A stretch of 55,745 nucleotides of DNA from Singulisphaera sp. GP187 (GCA_945862215.1 CAMAXY010000013.1:1-55745), one strand, 5' to 3'; counted from the first letter of the stretch, positions 43,252 through 51,354 are shown. The notes: generated by a model not told the origin, from the letters alone. A program made the numbers and translations.

Positions 43252-44637
43252 GTGCCACAACGTCTTGCACTACTCAATTTCGTCGGGCTGACGCCAAATC
43301 TATTGGGAGATGCGACGCCAAACCTTGTTGATTTCGCGAGACGCTGTGGCGGCATTCGATCGCTTATTCCAGATCTGCCTGCGGTGACATGCACGGTGCA
43401 ATCGAGCATATTGACTGGCACGACCCCTGCGCATCACGGCATCGTTGGCAATGGATGGTTCGATCGCACGCAGAATGAAGTGCAATTCTGGAAGCAGTCG
43501 AGTGCGCTCGTGGGCGGCGAACGCATTTGGGATTTCGCACGCAAGCGCGATCCATCGGTGACAACTGCGAATCTTTTTTGGTGGAATGCGATGTACTCAA
43601 CCGCAGACATCACAGTCACGCCGAGGCCGATCTACTGCGCCGACGGTCGCAAACTTCCCGATGTCTGGACAAACCCATCCAATTGGCGCGACGAACTTCG
43701 CAGCGAGATCGGCGACTTTCCGCTCTTTCATTTCTGGGGACCCGCCGCAGATATTCAATCGACTGATTGGATCGCACGCGCCACAATGATGACTGTTGCG
43801 AAGTTCGATCCGACACTCACGCTTGTCTATCTGCCTCACCTGGATTATGCCCTTCAAAAATTTGGTCCGGCTGACCCGCGCATTCGCAGTGAATTGCGCG
43901 AGATCGATGGAGTTTTTGCGGCGCTCTTGAAATTCTTCGACGACCGTGGCATTCGTGTGAGTGTGATCAGTGAATACGGCATTTCTCCCGTTGCGGGTGC
44001 GGTGCATCTCAACCGAGTGCTTCGCGATGCTGGATTCTTGACTCTGCGCAACGAACTCGGCCGCGAGATGCTCGATGCTGGTGCGTCGCGCGCATTTGCT
44101 GTGTGCGATCATCAGGTTGCGCACATCTATGTTGCGCACGAACGCGACCGCAGCGAAGTTCAACGCATTCTTCAAGCGACTGCTGGAGTCGAAATGGTTC
44201 TCGACGCGCAAGGCAAACACGCTGCGGGTCTTGATCATCCACGCGCTGGAGATCTTGTTGCAATCAGCACAGCGGATCGCTGGTTCGCATATCCATGGTG
44301 GCATGATGATGCGCGCGCGCCAGACTTCGCGCGCACCGTCGACATTCACCGCAAGCCTGGATACGACCCATGTGAACTTTTTCTTGATCCGAAAATTCGA
44401 TTTGCCAAAGGTCGTATTGCATGGCGACTTTTTCAGCGCAAGCTTGGTATGCGCGTGCTCCTTGATGTCATTCCACTCGACGCATCACTTGTGCGTGGAT
44501 CGCACGGTCGAGTCGAAATGGCTCATGCGCGCAGACCGCTGATGATGGTGGATGATGGCGACAATGATGATCTAGAAGTCCGCGCCTGCGATGTCATGCC
44601 GTTTCTCATGCGTCAGATCTTTGGTCGAGATGGGTGA
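43252..44637 (+). CDS. eboF: EboF, nucleotide pyrophosphatase/phosphodiesterase-like protein
   Basis: A 461-residue alkaline-phosphatase-superfamily protein of the NPP type. It begins with a core beta strand (RLALLNFVGLTPNLLGDATP), and the nucleophile region is LPAVTCTVQSSILTGTTPAHHG. Metal-binding residues are seen at LPHLDYALQKFGP and VISEYGISPVAGAVHL, and near DLVAISTADRWFAYPWWHDD. There is no signal peptide. It is the last gene of the amidotransferase-EboE-EboC unit (43-bp gap). It is expected to hydrolyse a phosphodiester or pyrophosphate in the ebo metabolite; this is known only by analogy. Its 3' end is overlapped by a degraded gene on the other strand. Confidence 0.85.
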   Translation: MPQRLALLNFVGLTPNLLGDATPNLVDFARRCGGIRSLIPDLPAVTCTVQSSILTGTTPAHHGIVGNGWFDRTQNEVQFWKQSSALVGGERIWDFARKRDPSVTTANLFWWNAMYSTADITVTPRPIYCADGRKLPDVWTNPSNWRDELRSEIGDFPLFHFWGPAADIQSTDWIARATMMTVAKFDPTLTLVYLPHLDYALQKFGPADPRIRSELREIDGVFAALLKFFDDRGIRVSVISEYGISPVAGAVHLNRVLRDAGFLTLRNELGREMLDAGASRAFAVCDHQVAHIYVAHERDRSEVQRILQATAGVEMVLDAQGKHAAGLDHPRAGDLVAISTADRWFAYPWWHDDARAPDFARTVDIHRKPGYDPCELFLDPKIRFAKGRIAWRLFQRKLGMRVLLDVIPLDASLVRGSHGRVEMAHARRPLMMVDDGDNDDLEVRACDVMPFLMRQIFGRDG

Positions 44638-44831
44638 ACGCTTTACAGCACAACGCGTGTGCGCACTCATCAATTGCGGGCGCAGCGGGACTTTGGCTTG
44701 CGCAATGATCTTCGTCAATTCTTCGCTGGTCTGCGTCCAATCGACAATATCCACTTTGTATGGCAGGTCTGAATGCGAAATGCTTCGGTCAACTTTCCAC
44801 CGATCGCGAGACTCATTGGCACTTCAGTCAT
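44572..44831 (-). pseudogene. Remnant of MNT-type nucleotidyltransferase gene
   Basis: Reading the reverse strand, SDLPYKVDIVDWTQTSEEL followed by TKIIAQAKVPL is the C-terminal signature of minimal nucleotidyltransferases of HEPN/MNT modules. The upstream part (AIGGKLTEAF) continues only after a change of frame, and the N-terminal GSxxR...DxD active site is absent. The open frame then runs on into the 3' end of eboF without a natural end. It is a truncated, frameshifted copy lying 1 kb from an intact MNT/HEPN pair. Confidence 0.5.
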
Positions 44832-44867
44832 GACCAACGGCTTCGAAGACTAGTAGATTGTGCATGT

Positions 44868-45373
44868 ATGGCGACCAAATGGTACTGGGCTAGGGATGGG
44901 AAGCAGTTTGGACCGGTGGGTCGGGTGAATTGCGAAGTCTCGCTGGAAGCGGCAGCCTTCGGCCAAATGACTTGGTGTGGAAAGAAGGTCTGGCAGAGTG
45001 GGCAGAGGCTCGAAAAGTCAGCGGATTGTTTCCCAATGATCCCCTAAAGTTTCCTCACAAGGTCGCAAGTACTGAAAACGTGTCGTTTGATAGCAGTTTG
45101 CCACCAAAATTTTCACCACCCGCAACTTCGGATTTACATCAGGCCCCAGCGATCGTAGGAAATCCATCCATAACGGGCTGTTGCCCTAAGTGCGGACAAT
45201 CGACATGGAAATGTCATTTGGGTTGTCTGCCAACACTTTTCATTGTTTTGCTTTTTCCCATTGGGTTGTTGCTTTTGTTGATGCCGAGGCGCTGGGAATG
45301 CGCAAATTGTCACTACTCATATTCATCGAGTGATAAGCCTTATGGATTTATGGGTTCCACGATAAACGTTTAA
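44868..45373 (+). pseudogene. Frameshifted GYF_2-domain membrane protein gene
   Basis: ATG 44868 begins a GYF_2 domain (MATKWYWARDGKQFGPV). The expected continuation (GSGELRSLAGSGSLRPNDLV, then WKEGLAEWAEARKVSGLF) is in a different frame, entered near 44918 in the G-rich stretch GGTGGGTCGGG. A 1-bp loss there explains it. The second frame continues to a C-terminal CPKCG...C zinc-binding pair, a transmembrane helix (FIVLLFPIGLLLLLM) and another CANC pair, ending at 45373. It is either a recent pseudogene, a sequencing error in the G run, or a slippage site. GYF_2 proteins bind proline-rich peptides in other contexts. Confidence 0.65.
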
Positions 45374-45386
45374 AGCGACACGCACT

Positions 45387-45779
45387 TTAGCGCATCAAGC
45401 CACTGCGGCTACGAATGCCGTCATGCAGCTTGCGAAACTCCACTGAAAAAGCTGGAAGCGTTACCCGCAGTGCATCCGCCAGAGGCAACCTGTAGATATG
45501 CACGGCGTCATTGCGCGCCCGCAATATCTGCGTGAGCACTTGCTCGTCATGCGCCAAACCAAGCGTAACCAATGCGGCAAATGACTCGCGCGGACCTGCG
45601 GGTTGCAATCCCTGCGTCACGGCGTAAGCCCGCGAAGACTTCCACGCAACTTCATAGCACAATTCAAAATGAAGAATTGCCGAGTCGCACGCAAATGGCG
45701 CAGAACCCGCCAATAACGCTTCCTCAAAGCGTTCCAGCACGCGGCTAAAATCATCTAACAATAATCGCAGTCGATCCAT
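45387..45779 (-). CDS. hepT: HEPN toxin (HepT/HI0074 family)
   Basis: A 130-residue HEPN-domain protein, all helical, listed from ATG 45779 (MDRLRLLLDDFSRVLERFEE); ATG 45785 adds two residues. The helix carrying RARNDAVHIYR contains the R-x4-H-x-Y motif of HepT ribonuclease toxins; the Tyr is the residue AMPylated by the partner MntA in characterised type VII systems. It is encoded directly after the mntA-like gene, 7-13 bp apart. It may also be called a nucleotidyltransferase substrate-binding protein. Confidence 0.82.
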   Translation of the reverse strand: MDRLRLLLDDFSRVLERFEEALLAGSAPFACDSAILHFELCYEVAWKSSRAYAVTQGLQPAGPRESFAALVTLGLAHDEQVLTQILRARNDAVHIYRLPLADALRVTLPAFSVEFRKLHDGIRSRSGLMR

Positions 45780-45792
45780 GGGCATGATTTGC

Positions 45793-46101
45793 TCAGGCCA
45801 CCCGCCGCAACAAAGGTCGAATAGCTGAAGCAAATTGCGCGTCGGCGGTGTCTAAATCAACGACATCGATTGGTCGAACGGTTGGCAACGCGTCAATGTC
45901 CGCCAGAAACTCTTGCCAGGCATGTTCGCTGCGTGCGCCAGTCCATTCAATGGCAATATCTAAATCTGAATCAATGCGAGCAGTTTCACGCGCGAAACTG
46001 CCAAATAAAGAAACCACAATCCCTCGCGGCTTCCACTTTGTAGCAAGCGCGGCAAGAGCGTCTTGCACACCCTGCGGAAGTTTGAATATGTTTTCACGCA
46101 T
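45793..46101 (-). CDS. mntA: MNT nucleotidyltransferase antitoxin
   Basis: A 102-residue minimal nucleotidyltransferase. The active site is visible as SLFGSFARETARIDSDLDIAI (G-S-x-x-R then D-x-D). It pairs with the downstream HEPN gene as in type VII toxin-antitoxin modules, where it AMPylates and silences the toxin. A promoter-like CTGACA-N16-TACAGT lies 8 nt before the ATG. Confidence 0.85.
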   Translation of the reverse strand: MRENIFKLPQGVQDALAALATKWKPRGIVVSLFGSFARETARIDSDLDIAIEWTGARSEHAWQEFLADIDALPTVRPIDVVDLDTADAQFASAIRPLLRRVA

Positions 46102-46109
46102 TCACAACA

Positions 46110-46137
46110 ACTGTATCACCCAACCACGCCGTGTCAG
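46110..46137 (-). promoter_or_regulatory. Promoter of mntA-hepT
   Basis: On the reverse strand CTGACA (46137-46132) and TACAGT (46115-46110) are 16 bp apart. The ATG at 46101 follows 8 nt after the -10, so the transcript has almost no leader. Confidence 0.5.
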
Positions 46138-46328
46138 AGAGACATCATTTGGTTGATTGCGTTGTTCACAATGGGATCGCAATTTCGCATGCGACCCGAT
46201 CGCTCGGTATCTCGCGCAAGACAACTCGCAAGTGGCTTGCGAGCAATGACAAGCGTCGATTCAGTGCGTTTCCTGTATCACCGCGGTGCTGAAATCCAAA
46301 TGCTGCCTGCGTGCGGTCGACCTGAGAC

Positions 46329-47846
46329 ATGCACAAAACCATTAAAAAAAAAGACTTTCCCGCGATGCCACGGCTGCGCAACGATCGCCTCACGAGGGAA
46401 CGCGCACGCGGCGATACGCTTGCCTCAATGGTGCCAGCGAACACGCTCGTCAACGATGTCCATTCAGGGTTGAACGCGACAAATGTGCGCGGCATCCACC
46501 AACCCATTTCGATTGATGCGCTACGTGAAGTGATCATGCTCGCCGCGTCGCGTGGTGAATCTGTGGCGGTGTGTGGATCGCGTCATGCGATGGGTGGACA
46601 GCAGTTCTTGAGCAACGCACAACTGATCGACATGCGAAGTCTTTCGCGTGTGATTGCGCTCGACATGGAGCGCGGTTTGCTGACGGTTGAAGCAGGAATC
46701 CAATGGCCTGCGTTGATCGAAGGTGCGCACGCGTTGCAGCGCGCGCGTGCTCCAACGCAAGAGCCTCACTGGGGAATCGCGCAGAAACAAACGGGTGCCG
46801 ATGCACTCACGCTTGGAGGCGCGTTGAGTGCCAACGCGCACGGTCGCGGGCTGACGATGCCGCCGATCGTGCATGACGTGGAATCGTTCACGCTCATTGA
46901 TGCGCGCGGCGCATCGGTGCTGTGCAGTCGCAGTGACAATGCCGAACTCTTCTCGCTCGCCATCGGTGGATACGGACTCTTCGGCGTGATCGTGACGATC
47001 ACGCTGCGATTGTGCGCTCGCGTTGCCGTGCGCCGCGTGGTTCGCATGATTGATATCGATGACGCTGCGAACGCCGCGCGTCGTCGCGTCGAGGCTGGCT
47101 TTCTATACGGCGACTTCCAGTTCGACATCGATCCGAAATCGCCTGAGTTTCTCACGAAAGGCGTCTTCAGTTGCTATCAGCCTGTGGTTGGCGCGACGGT
47201 GCCTGACGCGGCGCACGAACTGGCTCCCGAAGATTGGGAGCGTCTGTTGCTGCTCGCGCACATCGACAAAAATGAGGCTTTTCGCCGCTATGCACAGCAT
47301 TATGTCGCCACTGATGGACAACTCTACTGGTCCGACACGCATCAACTCGGTGTCTATCTCGATGGCTATCACGAGCGCCTCGATGCGATCATGCATGCGC
47401 CGTGCAAAGCGAGTGAAATGATCACGGAAATTTATGTTCCGCACGAACGGCTCATCGACTTGCTCCACGCCGCCGCGCAGATGCTCACCCAACGCGGCGC
47501 CGAAGTAATCTACGGAACGATTCGACTCATCAAAGCCGATTGCGAGAGCTTCTTGCCTTGGGCGAAAGCTGATTACGCGTGCGTGATCTTCAATCTCCAT
47601 GTCCATCACAGCCCTACAGGTTTGACGCACGCAGCCGACAGTTTTCGTGCGCTCATTGACCTCGCGCTTGTTCGCGGTGGAAGTTTCTTTCTCACATATC
47701 ACCGCTACGCAACACGCGCGCAACTCCTCACTGCCTATCCAATGTTGCCTGCATTCCTCGCAAAAAAGGACGCATACGACCCAGCGCATGTGTTCTCAAG
47801 TGATTGGCATCGCGCCTTGCGCGCAACACTCTGCGAAGACGCGTGA
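46329..47846 (+). CDS. FAD-linked oxidase (FAD_binding_4/VAO family)
   Basis: A 505-residue flavoprotein of the vanillyl-alcohol-oxidase superfamily, like sugar-lactone oxidases. The FAD-binding part has AVCGSRHAMGGQQFL, where the His may hold FAD covalently, then RGLLTVEAGIQWPALI and GADALTLGGALSANAHGRGL. The C-terminal cap ends in GGSFFLTYHRYATRAQL. The start is uncertain: ATG 46329, 46365 and 46431 are possible, and family members often begin near the NDVHSGLN segment (favouring 46431). It likely oxidises an alcohol or sugar lactone. It is GC-richer than its left and right neighbours. Confidence 0.85.
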   Translation: MHKTIKKKDFPAMPRLRNDRLTRERARGDTLASMVPANTLVNDVHSGLNATNVRGIHQPISIDALREVIMLAASRGESVAVCGSRHAMGGQQFLSNAQLIDMRSLSRVIALDMERGLLTVEAGIQWPALIEGAHALQRARAPTQEPHWGIAQKQTGADALTLGGALSANAHGRGLTMPPIVHDVESFTLIDARGASVLCSRSDNAELFSLAIGGYGLFGVIVTITLRLCARVAVRRVVRMIDIDDAANAARRRVEAGFLYGDFQFDIDPKSPEFLTKGVFSCYQPVVGATVPDAAHELAPEDWERLLLLAHIDKNEAFRRYAQHYVATDGQLYWSDTHQLGVYLDGYHERLDAIMHAPCKASEMITEIYVPHERLIDLLHAAAQMLTQRGAEVIYGTIRLIKADCESFLPWAKADYACVIFNLHVHHSPTGLTHAADSFRALIDLALVRGGSFFLTYHRYATRAQLLTAYPMLPAFLAKKDAYDPAHVFSSDWHRALRATLCEDA

Positions 47847-47847
47847 T

Positions 47848-48741
47848 TCAGAAGGAGCCACAGAATCTTTGCGCTAAACAAATATTCTCACCCCGTGCAA
47901 GGATTCTATTTTTACCCCCTTGGCTCGCCAGATATTCCTTGGTGAGAGAATCCGCATCGAACACACGTACGAAGCGATACCCCATGGCAGAGAGAAAATC
48001 CGGCAGATCCTCCGTTGCGATGCCCCATTTGAATACTTCCTTTTTTAGCCAAAGCCACCACTCCACCCATTTTGTAGCCGATTCAAACTGGATAGAGCCT
48101 GACGACTGCTTGTTCATATAGGTAAAAAGAAAATAGCAATTATCCGCCACCGTACAGGATTGGATATGCCCAAAAAACCGCCTTATCTCTTGTTCATCCA
48201 GATACATGGTGATGCCCTCTGCAATAAAGAGAGTGGGCTTCTCCGGTGAAAATGCCGTGCCGTGCAACACGTCAAAAACGGATTGATTTGTAAGGTCTAT
48301 CGGAAGCAGCGTGAGATTATTTATGTTCTGCAACACCGCTCTCTTAGCCTGTTGGGTAGCCGGGTGATCTAATTCAAAAAATTCTACTTTTTTAAAGTGC
48401 TCGCAGAGCATGGCTAAGAGCGGATCAAATCCACTCGCGATCCCCACCACCTGCTGTATCTGCGCAGCCTCTAAAAATTCTCTGGTGACCTGCTCAATGC
48501 AGCGTTTTCGCAGGGCATAATGCAAATACAAACCGGGAAGGCTTATACGCTGAATAAATTTGAGCCAATATCGATTTACAAGAGTGAGATGCCAAGGCGT
48601 ACCAATCGCCGCTTCCACAAAGCGGCGATAGAAATTTGCGCGTGTTCTATCGACTATTCCTGCAAACAAGGCGTCGTCTGCCAATAGAAGCTGAGATTTT
48701 GCAATCAATAAGGCCGTGGCGCTTGGTGTATTTTGCTTCAC
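47848..48741 (-). CDS. LCM-family SAM-dependent methyltransferase
   Basis: A 297-residue class I methyltransferase of the leucine-carboxyl-methyltransferase-like family. Motif I is VGIASGFDPLLAML, the acidic residue is in FFELDHPATQQAK, and LFIAEGITMYLDEQE is the typical post-II segment. GTG at 48741 (reverse) is chosen because AAAAGG lies about 10 nt upstream. The gene is clearly AT-richer and uses different codons than neighbours, which suggests recent transfer. Its stop faces the stop of the FAD oxidase gene 1 bp away. Substrate unknown. Confidence 0.8.
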   Translation of the reverse strand: MKQNTPSATALLIAKSQLLLADDALFAGIVDRTRANFYRRFVEAAIGTPWHLTLVNRYWLKFIQRISLPGLYLHYALRKRCIEQVTREFLEAAQIQQVVGIASGFDPLLAMLCEHFKKVEFFELDHPATQQAKRAVLQNINNLTLLPIDLTNQSVFDVLHGTAFSPEKPTLFIAEGITMYLDEQEIRRFFGHIQSCTVADNCYFLFTYMNKQSSGSIQFESATKWVEWWLWLKKEVFKWGIATEDLPDFLSAMGYRFVRVFDADSLTKEYLASQGGKNRILARGENICLAQRFCGSF

Positions 48742-49082
48742 ACGTAATACCTTTTCCCTTACAGACGCTGGCGTGCCCGAGTGGACGAAGGATAGTGGAC
48801 CTCCCCACTTTCGGTGGACAACCCAGACGAGGGGGCACTTCGCGAAGTGATGATGAAAATTCTTCCTCAGGAAAATCTCGCGACCTGGATCTCGCAAGTG
48901 GAGGCGAGAGTTTCTCTCCAAGCCATTTCAGAAATGCTTCCAAATGCCACGAAGTGTCACCTTTGTGACCGGTATGGACCATGCTCGGCAATGCCTTGAA
49001 GTGGTGCCAAGACTGGTACGGTCCAAGAACAGTATCAGCATCTCCCATTTGACTGGATTTTTTTTGTACATACAATATATGT
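48742..49082. other. Gene-free spacer with IS-end-like motif
   Basis: This 341-bp stretch holds no convincing gene. It contains an inverted copy of the TGTCCACC-N6-GGGGAGGTCC motif (48795-48820), a perfect 14-bp palindrome CACTTCGCGAAGTG (48836-48849), and the brnT promoter at its right end. Small open frames here lack ribosome binding sites and recognisable domains. Confidence 0.5.
48795..48820 (-). repeat. TGTCCACC-N6-GGGGAGGTCC motif, inverted copy
   Basis: On the reverse strand TGTCCACC, six variable bases and GGGGAGGTCC are identical to the core of the repeats at 51089 and 51358. Shared flanks outside the core are not seen. It is probably the end of a mobile element that has been lost; the element family is not identified. 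Confidence 0.5.
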
Positions 49083-49085
49083 ATG
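49049..49085 (+). promoter_or_regulatory. brnT promoter with overlapping operator palindrome
   Basis: TTGACT (49049-49054) and TACAAT (49071-49076) are 16 bp apart. The brnT ATG (49083) follows 6 nt after the -10, so the mRNA would start at or near the start codon. The inverted repeat CATACA-N5-TGTATG (49069-49085) covers the -10 box and the start codon, a suitable place for BrnA to repress its own operon. Confidence 0.65.
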
Positions 49086-49373
49086 CCAAGAATCGAATTC
49101 GAATGGGAACCGCGCAAAGCTGCTTCCAATCGAACCAAGCATAAAGTTTCCTTTGAAGAGGCGGCGACCGCCTTTGAAGATGAGCGAGCTCTGGTGATTG
49201 ACGATCCTGAGCATTCGAAGTTCGAAGAACGATTCGTGCTGCTTGGAATGAGTCGCTTGCCCCGCGTCTTAGTTGTGGTGCACTGTTTTCGAGAATTGCA
49301 TCAGAAGATCAGAATCATCTCGGCGAGAAAGGCCACTCGCCATGAACAATCTCAATATTCCAAGAAGGCCTAA
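49083..49373 (+). CDS. brnT: BrnT family toxin
   Basis: A 96-residue RelE-fold ribonuclease toxin. It has the N-terminal FEWEPRKAASNRTKHKVSFE, then EEAATAFEDERAL, HSKFEERFVLLGMS and the C-terminal basic catalytic strand IRIISARKATRHEQSQY typical of BrnT. The brnA antitoxin gene follows 12 bp downstream, the normal order for this type II system. It cleaves RNA and is neutralised by BrnA. Confidence 0.92.
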   Translation: MPRIEFEWEPRKAASNRTKHKVSFEEAATAFEDERALVIDDPEHSKFEERFVLLGMSRLPRVLVVVHCFRELHQKIRIISARKATRHEQSQYSKKA

Positions 49374-49385
49374 GAAAGGATCATT

Positions 49386-49616
49386 ATGAAAAGCGAATAC
49401 AACTTTTCGAAATCAAAACCAAATCCGTACGCGCGTAAATTAAAAAAGCCCGTGACCATTCGACTTGACGAATCCACCGTACGGTATTTCAAGAAATTGG
49501 GGAAAGAGCTGGACATGCCGTACCAGAGCTTGATCAATCTCTATTTGCGGGATTGCGCTTCGAGCGGGCGTTCACTTTCTTTGAAGTGGCGACCTAAGAG
49601 CGGCCGCGCGGCTTGA
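49386..49616 (+). CDS. brnA: BrnA family antitoxin
   Basis: A 76-residue antitoxin with a ribbon-helix-helix DNA-binding part (KPVTIRLDESTVRYFKKLGK followed by ELDMPYQSLINLYLRDCA). AAAGGA lies just before the ATG. It binds BrnT and is expected to repress the operon, probably at the palindrome over the brnT start. Confidence 0.9.
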   Translation: MKSEYNFSKSKPNPYARKLKKPVTIRLDESTVRYFKKLGKELDMPYQSLINLYLRDCASSGRSLSLKWRPKSGRAA

Positions 49617-49773
49617 GGTCATTTATTTTTTTGGTTTCAACATGCTCACCGCGAAGCGCAATCAGTCCGGTGCAAATTTGTAGGGGCGTTGCATGATCTT
49701 GCGCGAGATACCTAAAATCTGTCACCCATGTACCAGAACACATAAAGCAATCTCGGGATCCGAAAATTCATCT

Positions 49774-49780
49774 GAAAGGA
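49774..49780 (+). promoter_or_regulatory. Ribosome binding site supporting a TTG start
   Basis: GAAAGGA lies 8 nt before TTG 49789, which gives the hydrolase a signal peptide near its N-terminus. It favours this TTG over the in-frame ATG at 49810 and the earlier ATG at 49693. Confidence 0.55.
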
Positions 49781-49788
49781 ACAGTGCT

Positions 49789-50844
49789 TTGACCAAAACG
49801 AATCCTCGAATGCGTTTTGTAACTTGTGCGATTGGCGCGGGAGTGCTTGCATTGAACTCAAGTCGTGCGTGCGCTGCGCCACCGCCCTCACCACCGCCTG
49901 CACCCACGACGGTGACTCCGCTCGCTCATGTGGAGGAGCGTGGCACCGGACCGATCACGATGATTCTGATTCCGGGACTTTCGTGCGACTGGCGCATCTA
50001 TGACGCATTCATGACTCGCAACGCTTCGAAGTACCGCATGCTGGCGGTGACTCTTCCGGGATTTGGCGGAAGCACTGCTCCACCAATCGCGGCCGACGCG
50101 TCGCCGATGGACGGGAAGTGGTTGCTCAACGCGCAGGCTGCGATACTGAAATTGATTCAGGAACGCAAACTAGACAAGCCCGTGATCGTGGGACATTCGC
50201 TTGGCGGGCACTTGGCGATTCAACTTGCAGCAGGGCATGGAGAGCACATCAAGAGTGCAATCTCGATCGATGGGCTGCCGCTCTTTCCTCCACCACCACC
50301 GGGACAACCCGATACGGCAGAGGCGCGTGCCGCAATGGTGAAACAGTTTGGAATCATGATGAACTCGATGCCCGTGGAATCCTGGGCAGACGGGCAAAAG
50401 AGATCGGTGGCGATGCTGGTGACAGACCCGGCGCGCGCGAAAGCATTGGGAGAAATCTGCGCCGAAGTGCCGAAATCAAACACAGTGGAATACATGTTGG
50501 AGATGATCGGTTCAGATCTGCGCCCACAGATGGGAAAGATTCAGATTCCACTGCTGACCATCAGCGCTGTGTCAAATGATGGGGGGCCAGAGATGACCGC
50601 AAATATTCGAGCGGTGGTGCGCGATGAGTTCAAGGGAGCATCGCCAAGTGTGAAGCTTGTGACATTCGAGGACTCGCGTCACTTTATAATGGACGATCGC
50701 CCCGCGGATCTCGATCAAGCGATCGCGACGTTTCTTGCAGGCGGAAAAGTTGATGATGTTGTGACAAAGAAGGCTGCGCCTGCGCAAGTCGCTCCTGCGC
50801 AAGTCACACCGGCGCCGGCAACAAGCGAAGCTCATCGCGAATAG
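49789..50844 (+). CDS. Exported alpha/beta hydrolase
   Basis: A 351-residue secreted alpha/beta-hydrolase-fold protein. The signal peptide (FVTCAIGAGVLALNSSRACA) is followed by a Pro-rich linker (PPPSPPPAPTTV). The fold's oxyanion segment is LIPGLSCDWRIYD and the nucleophile elbow is VGHSLGGHLAIQ, with catalytic His in DSRHFIMDDRP. The C-terminal tail is Ala/Pro/Val repeats (APAQVAPAQVTPAPA). The substrate (ester, lactone or amide) cannot be told. It may have arrived with the surrounding accessory region; composition is GC-richer than the brn genes. Confidence 0.85.
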   Translation: MTKTNPRMRFVTCAIGAGVLALNSSRACAAPPPSPPPAPTTVTPLAHVEERGTGPITMILIPGLSCDWRIYDAFMTRNASKYRMLAVTLPGFGGSTAPPIAADASPMDGKWLLNAQAAILKLIQERKLDKPVIVGHSLGGHLAIQLAAGHGEHIKSAISIDGLPLFPPPPPGQPDTAEARAAMVKQFGIMMNSMPVESWADGQKRSVAMLVTDPARAKALGEICAEVPKSNTVEYMLEMIGSDLRPQMGKIQIPLLTISAVSNDGGPEMTANIRAVVRDEFKGASPSVKLVTFEDSRHFIMDDRPADLDQAIATFLAGGKVDDVVTKKAAPAQVAPAQVTPAPATSEAHRE

Positions 50845-50862
50845 CGCACATCGCGGCAAGAT

Positions 50863-50938
50863 GCGCGGTGGTTGTGCCGCGCTGTTCTTGAGCGAGTTCG
50901 CCAGCGCGCATCAAATGAAACCCGCGCTCGCCTGCTTG
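50863..50938 (-). pseudogene. IS91-type transposase fragment (second copy)
   Basis: The reverse strand reads GFHLMRAGELAQEQRGTT, closely matching RFHVMRTDELTGELTQEQRG of the larger IS91 remnant at 53860-54375, with a 12-bp internal deletion. The pieces are in opposite orientation. About 75 bp are recognisable. Confidence 0.6.
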
Positions 50939-51088
50939 AAATGGGCAACCAGTGTCGAAAAACGACACGAGGCGCCCATCTCAGGGATACTGCGGCCCTG
51001 GCGGACTGACGAAACTCCGGTGTGTATTGACGCAGAGTGACCAAGAATAATTCCCAGCGACACGCTCCTTGATGCGAGATCAAACTCG

Positions 51089-51123
51089 CCGATTCTTAGT
51101 GTCCACCAAATCTGGGGAGGTCC
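51089..51123 (+). repeat. 35-bp direct repeat, copy 1
   Basis: Starts CCGATTCTTAG and contains TGTCCACC-N6-GGGGAGGTCC. It matches copy 2 (51358-51392) at 34 of 35 positions; the mismatch is T/C at position 12. Confidence 0.85.
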
Positions 51124-51354
51124 TCCATGGACTTGCCCGCATTTCGAAGACACACATTATGTTGGTTCATGAAAGTCTCCTTGGTGAGTTGCGAGGTTCG
51201 CTTCAGTATCCCAGAGGCGCAAACGAGATGCGCAAACATGTGTTTCCGCCCTTCTCTAGTCGGAGCAGACGGAGTTTTGTGACAGGACTTCAAAAGATTT
51301 CTGAGGTTTATTGGAACGCCCGAGTTCTTGAGCGAAATCCGAGGGCATCAGCCT

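Larger units (their letters stand above)
50845..51354. other. Degraded mobile-element region
   Basis: No intact gene is seen in 510 bp. It contains an IS91-type transposase scrap on the reverse strand (50863-50938), and the first copy of a 35-bp direct repeat (51089-51123). The 234 bp between the two repeat copies carry no recognisable coding sequence. Confidence 0.5.

Noticed and set aside
48764-48790. tRNA-Ser-like D-arm sequence TGCCCGAGTGGACGAAGG
   Set aside because: No anticodon stem, T-arm or matching acceptor strand follows; the next bases belong to the IS-end-like motif.
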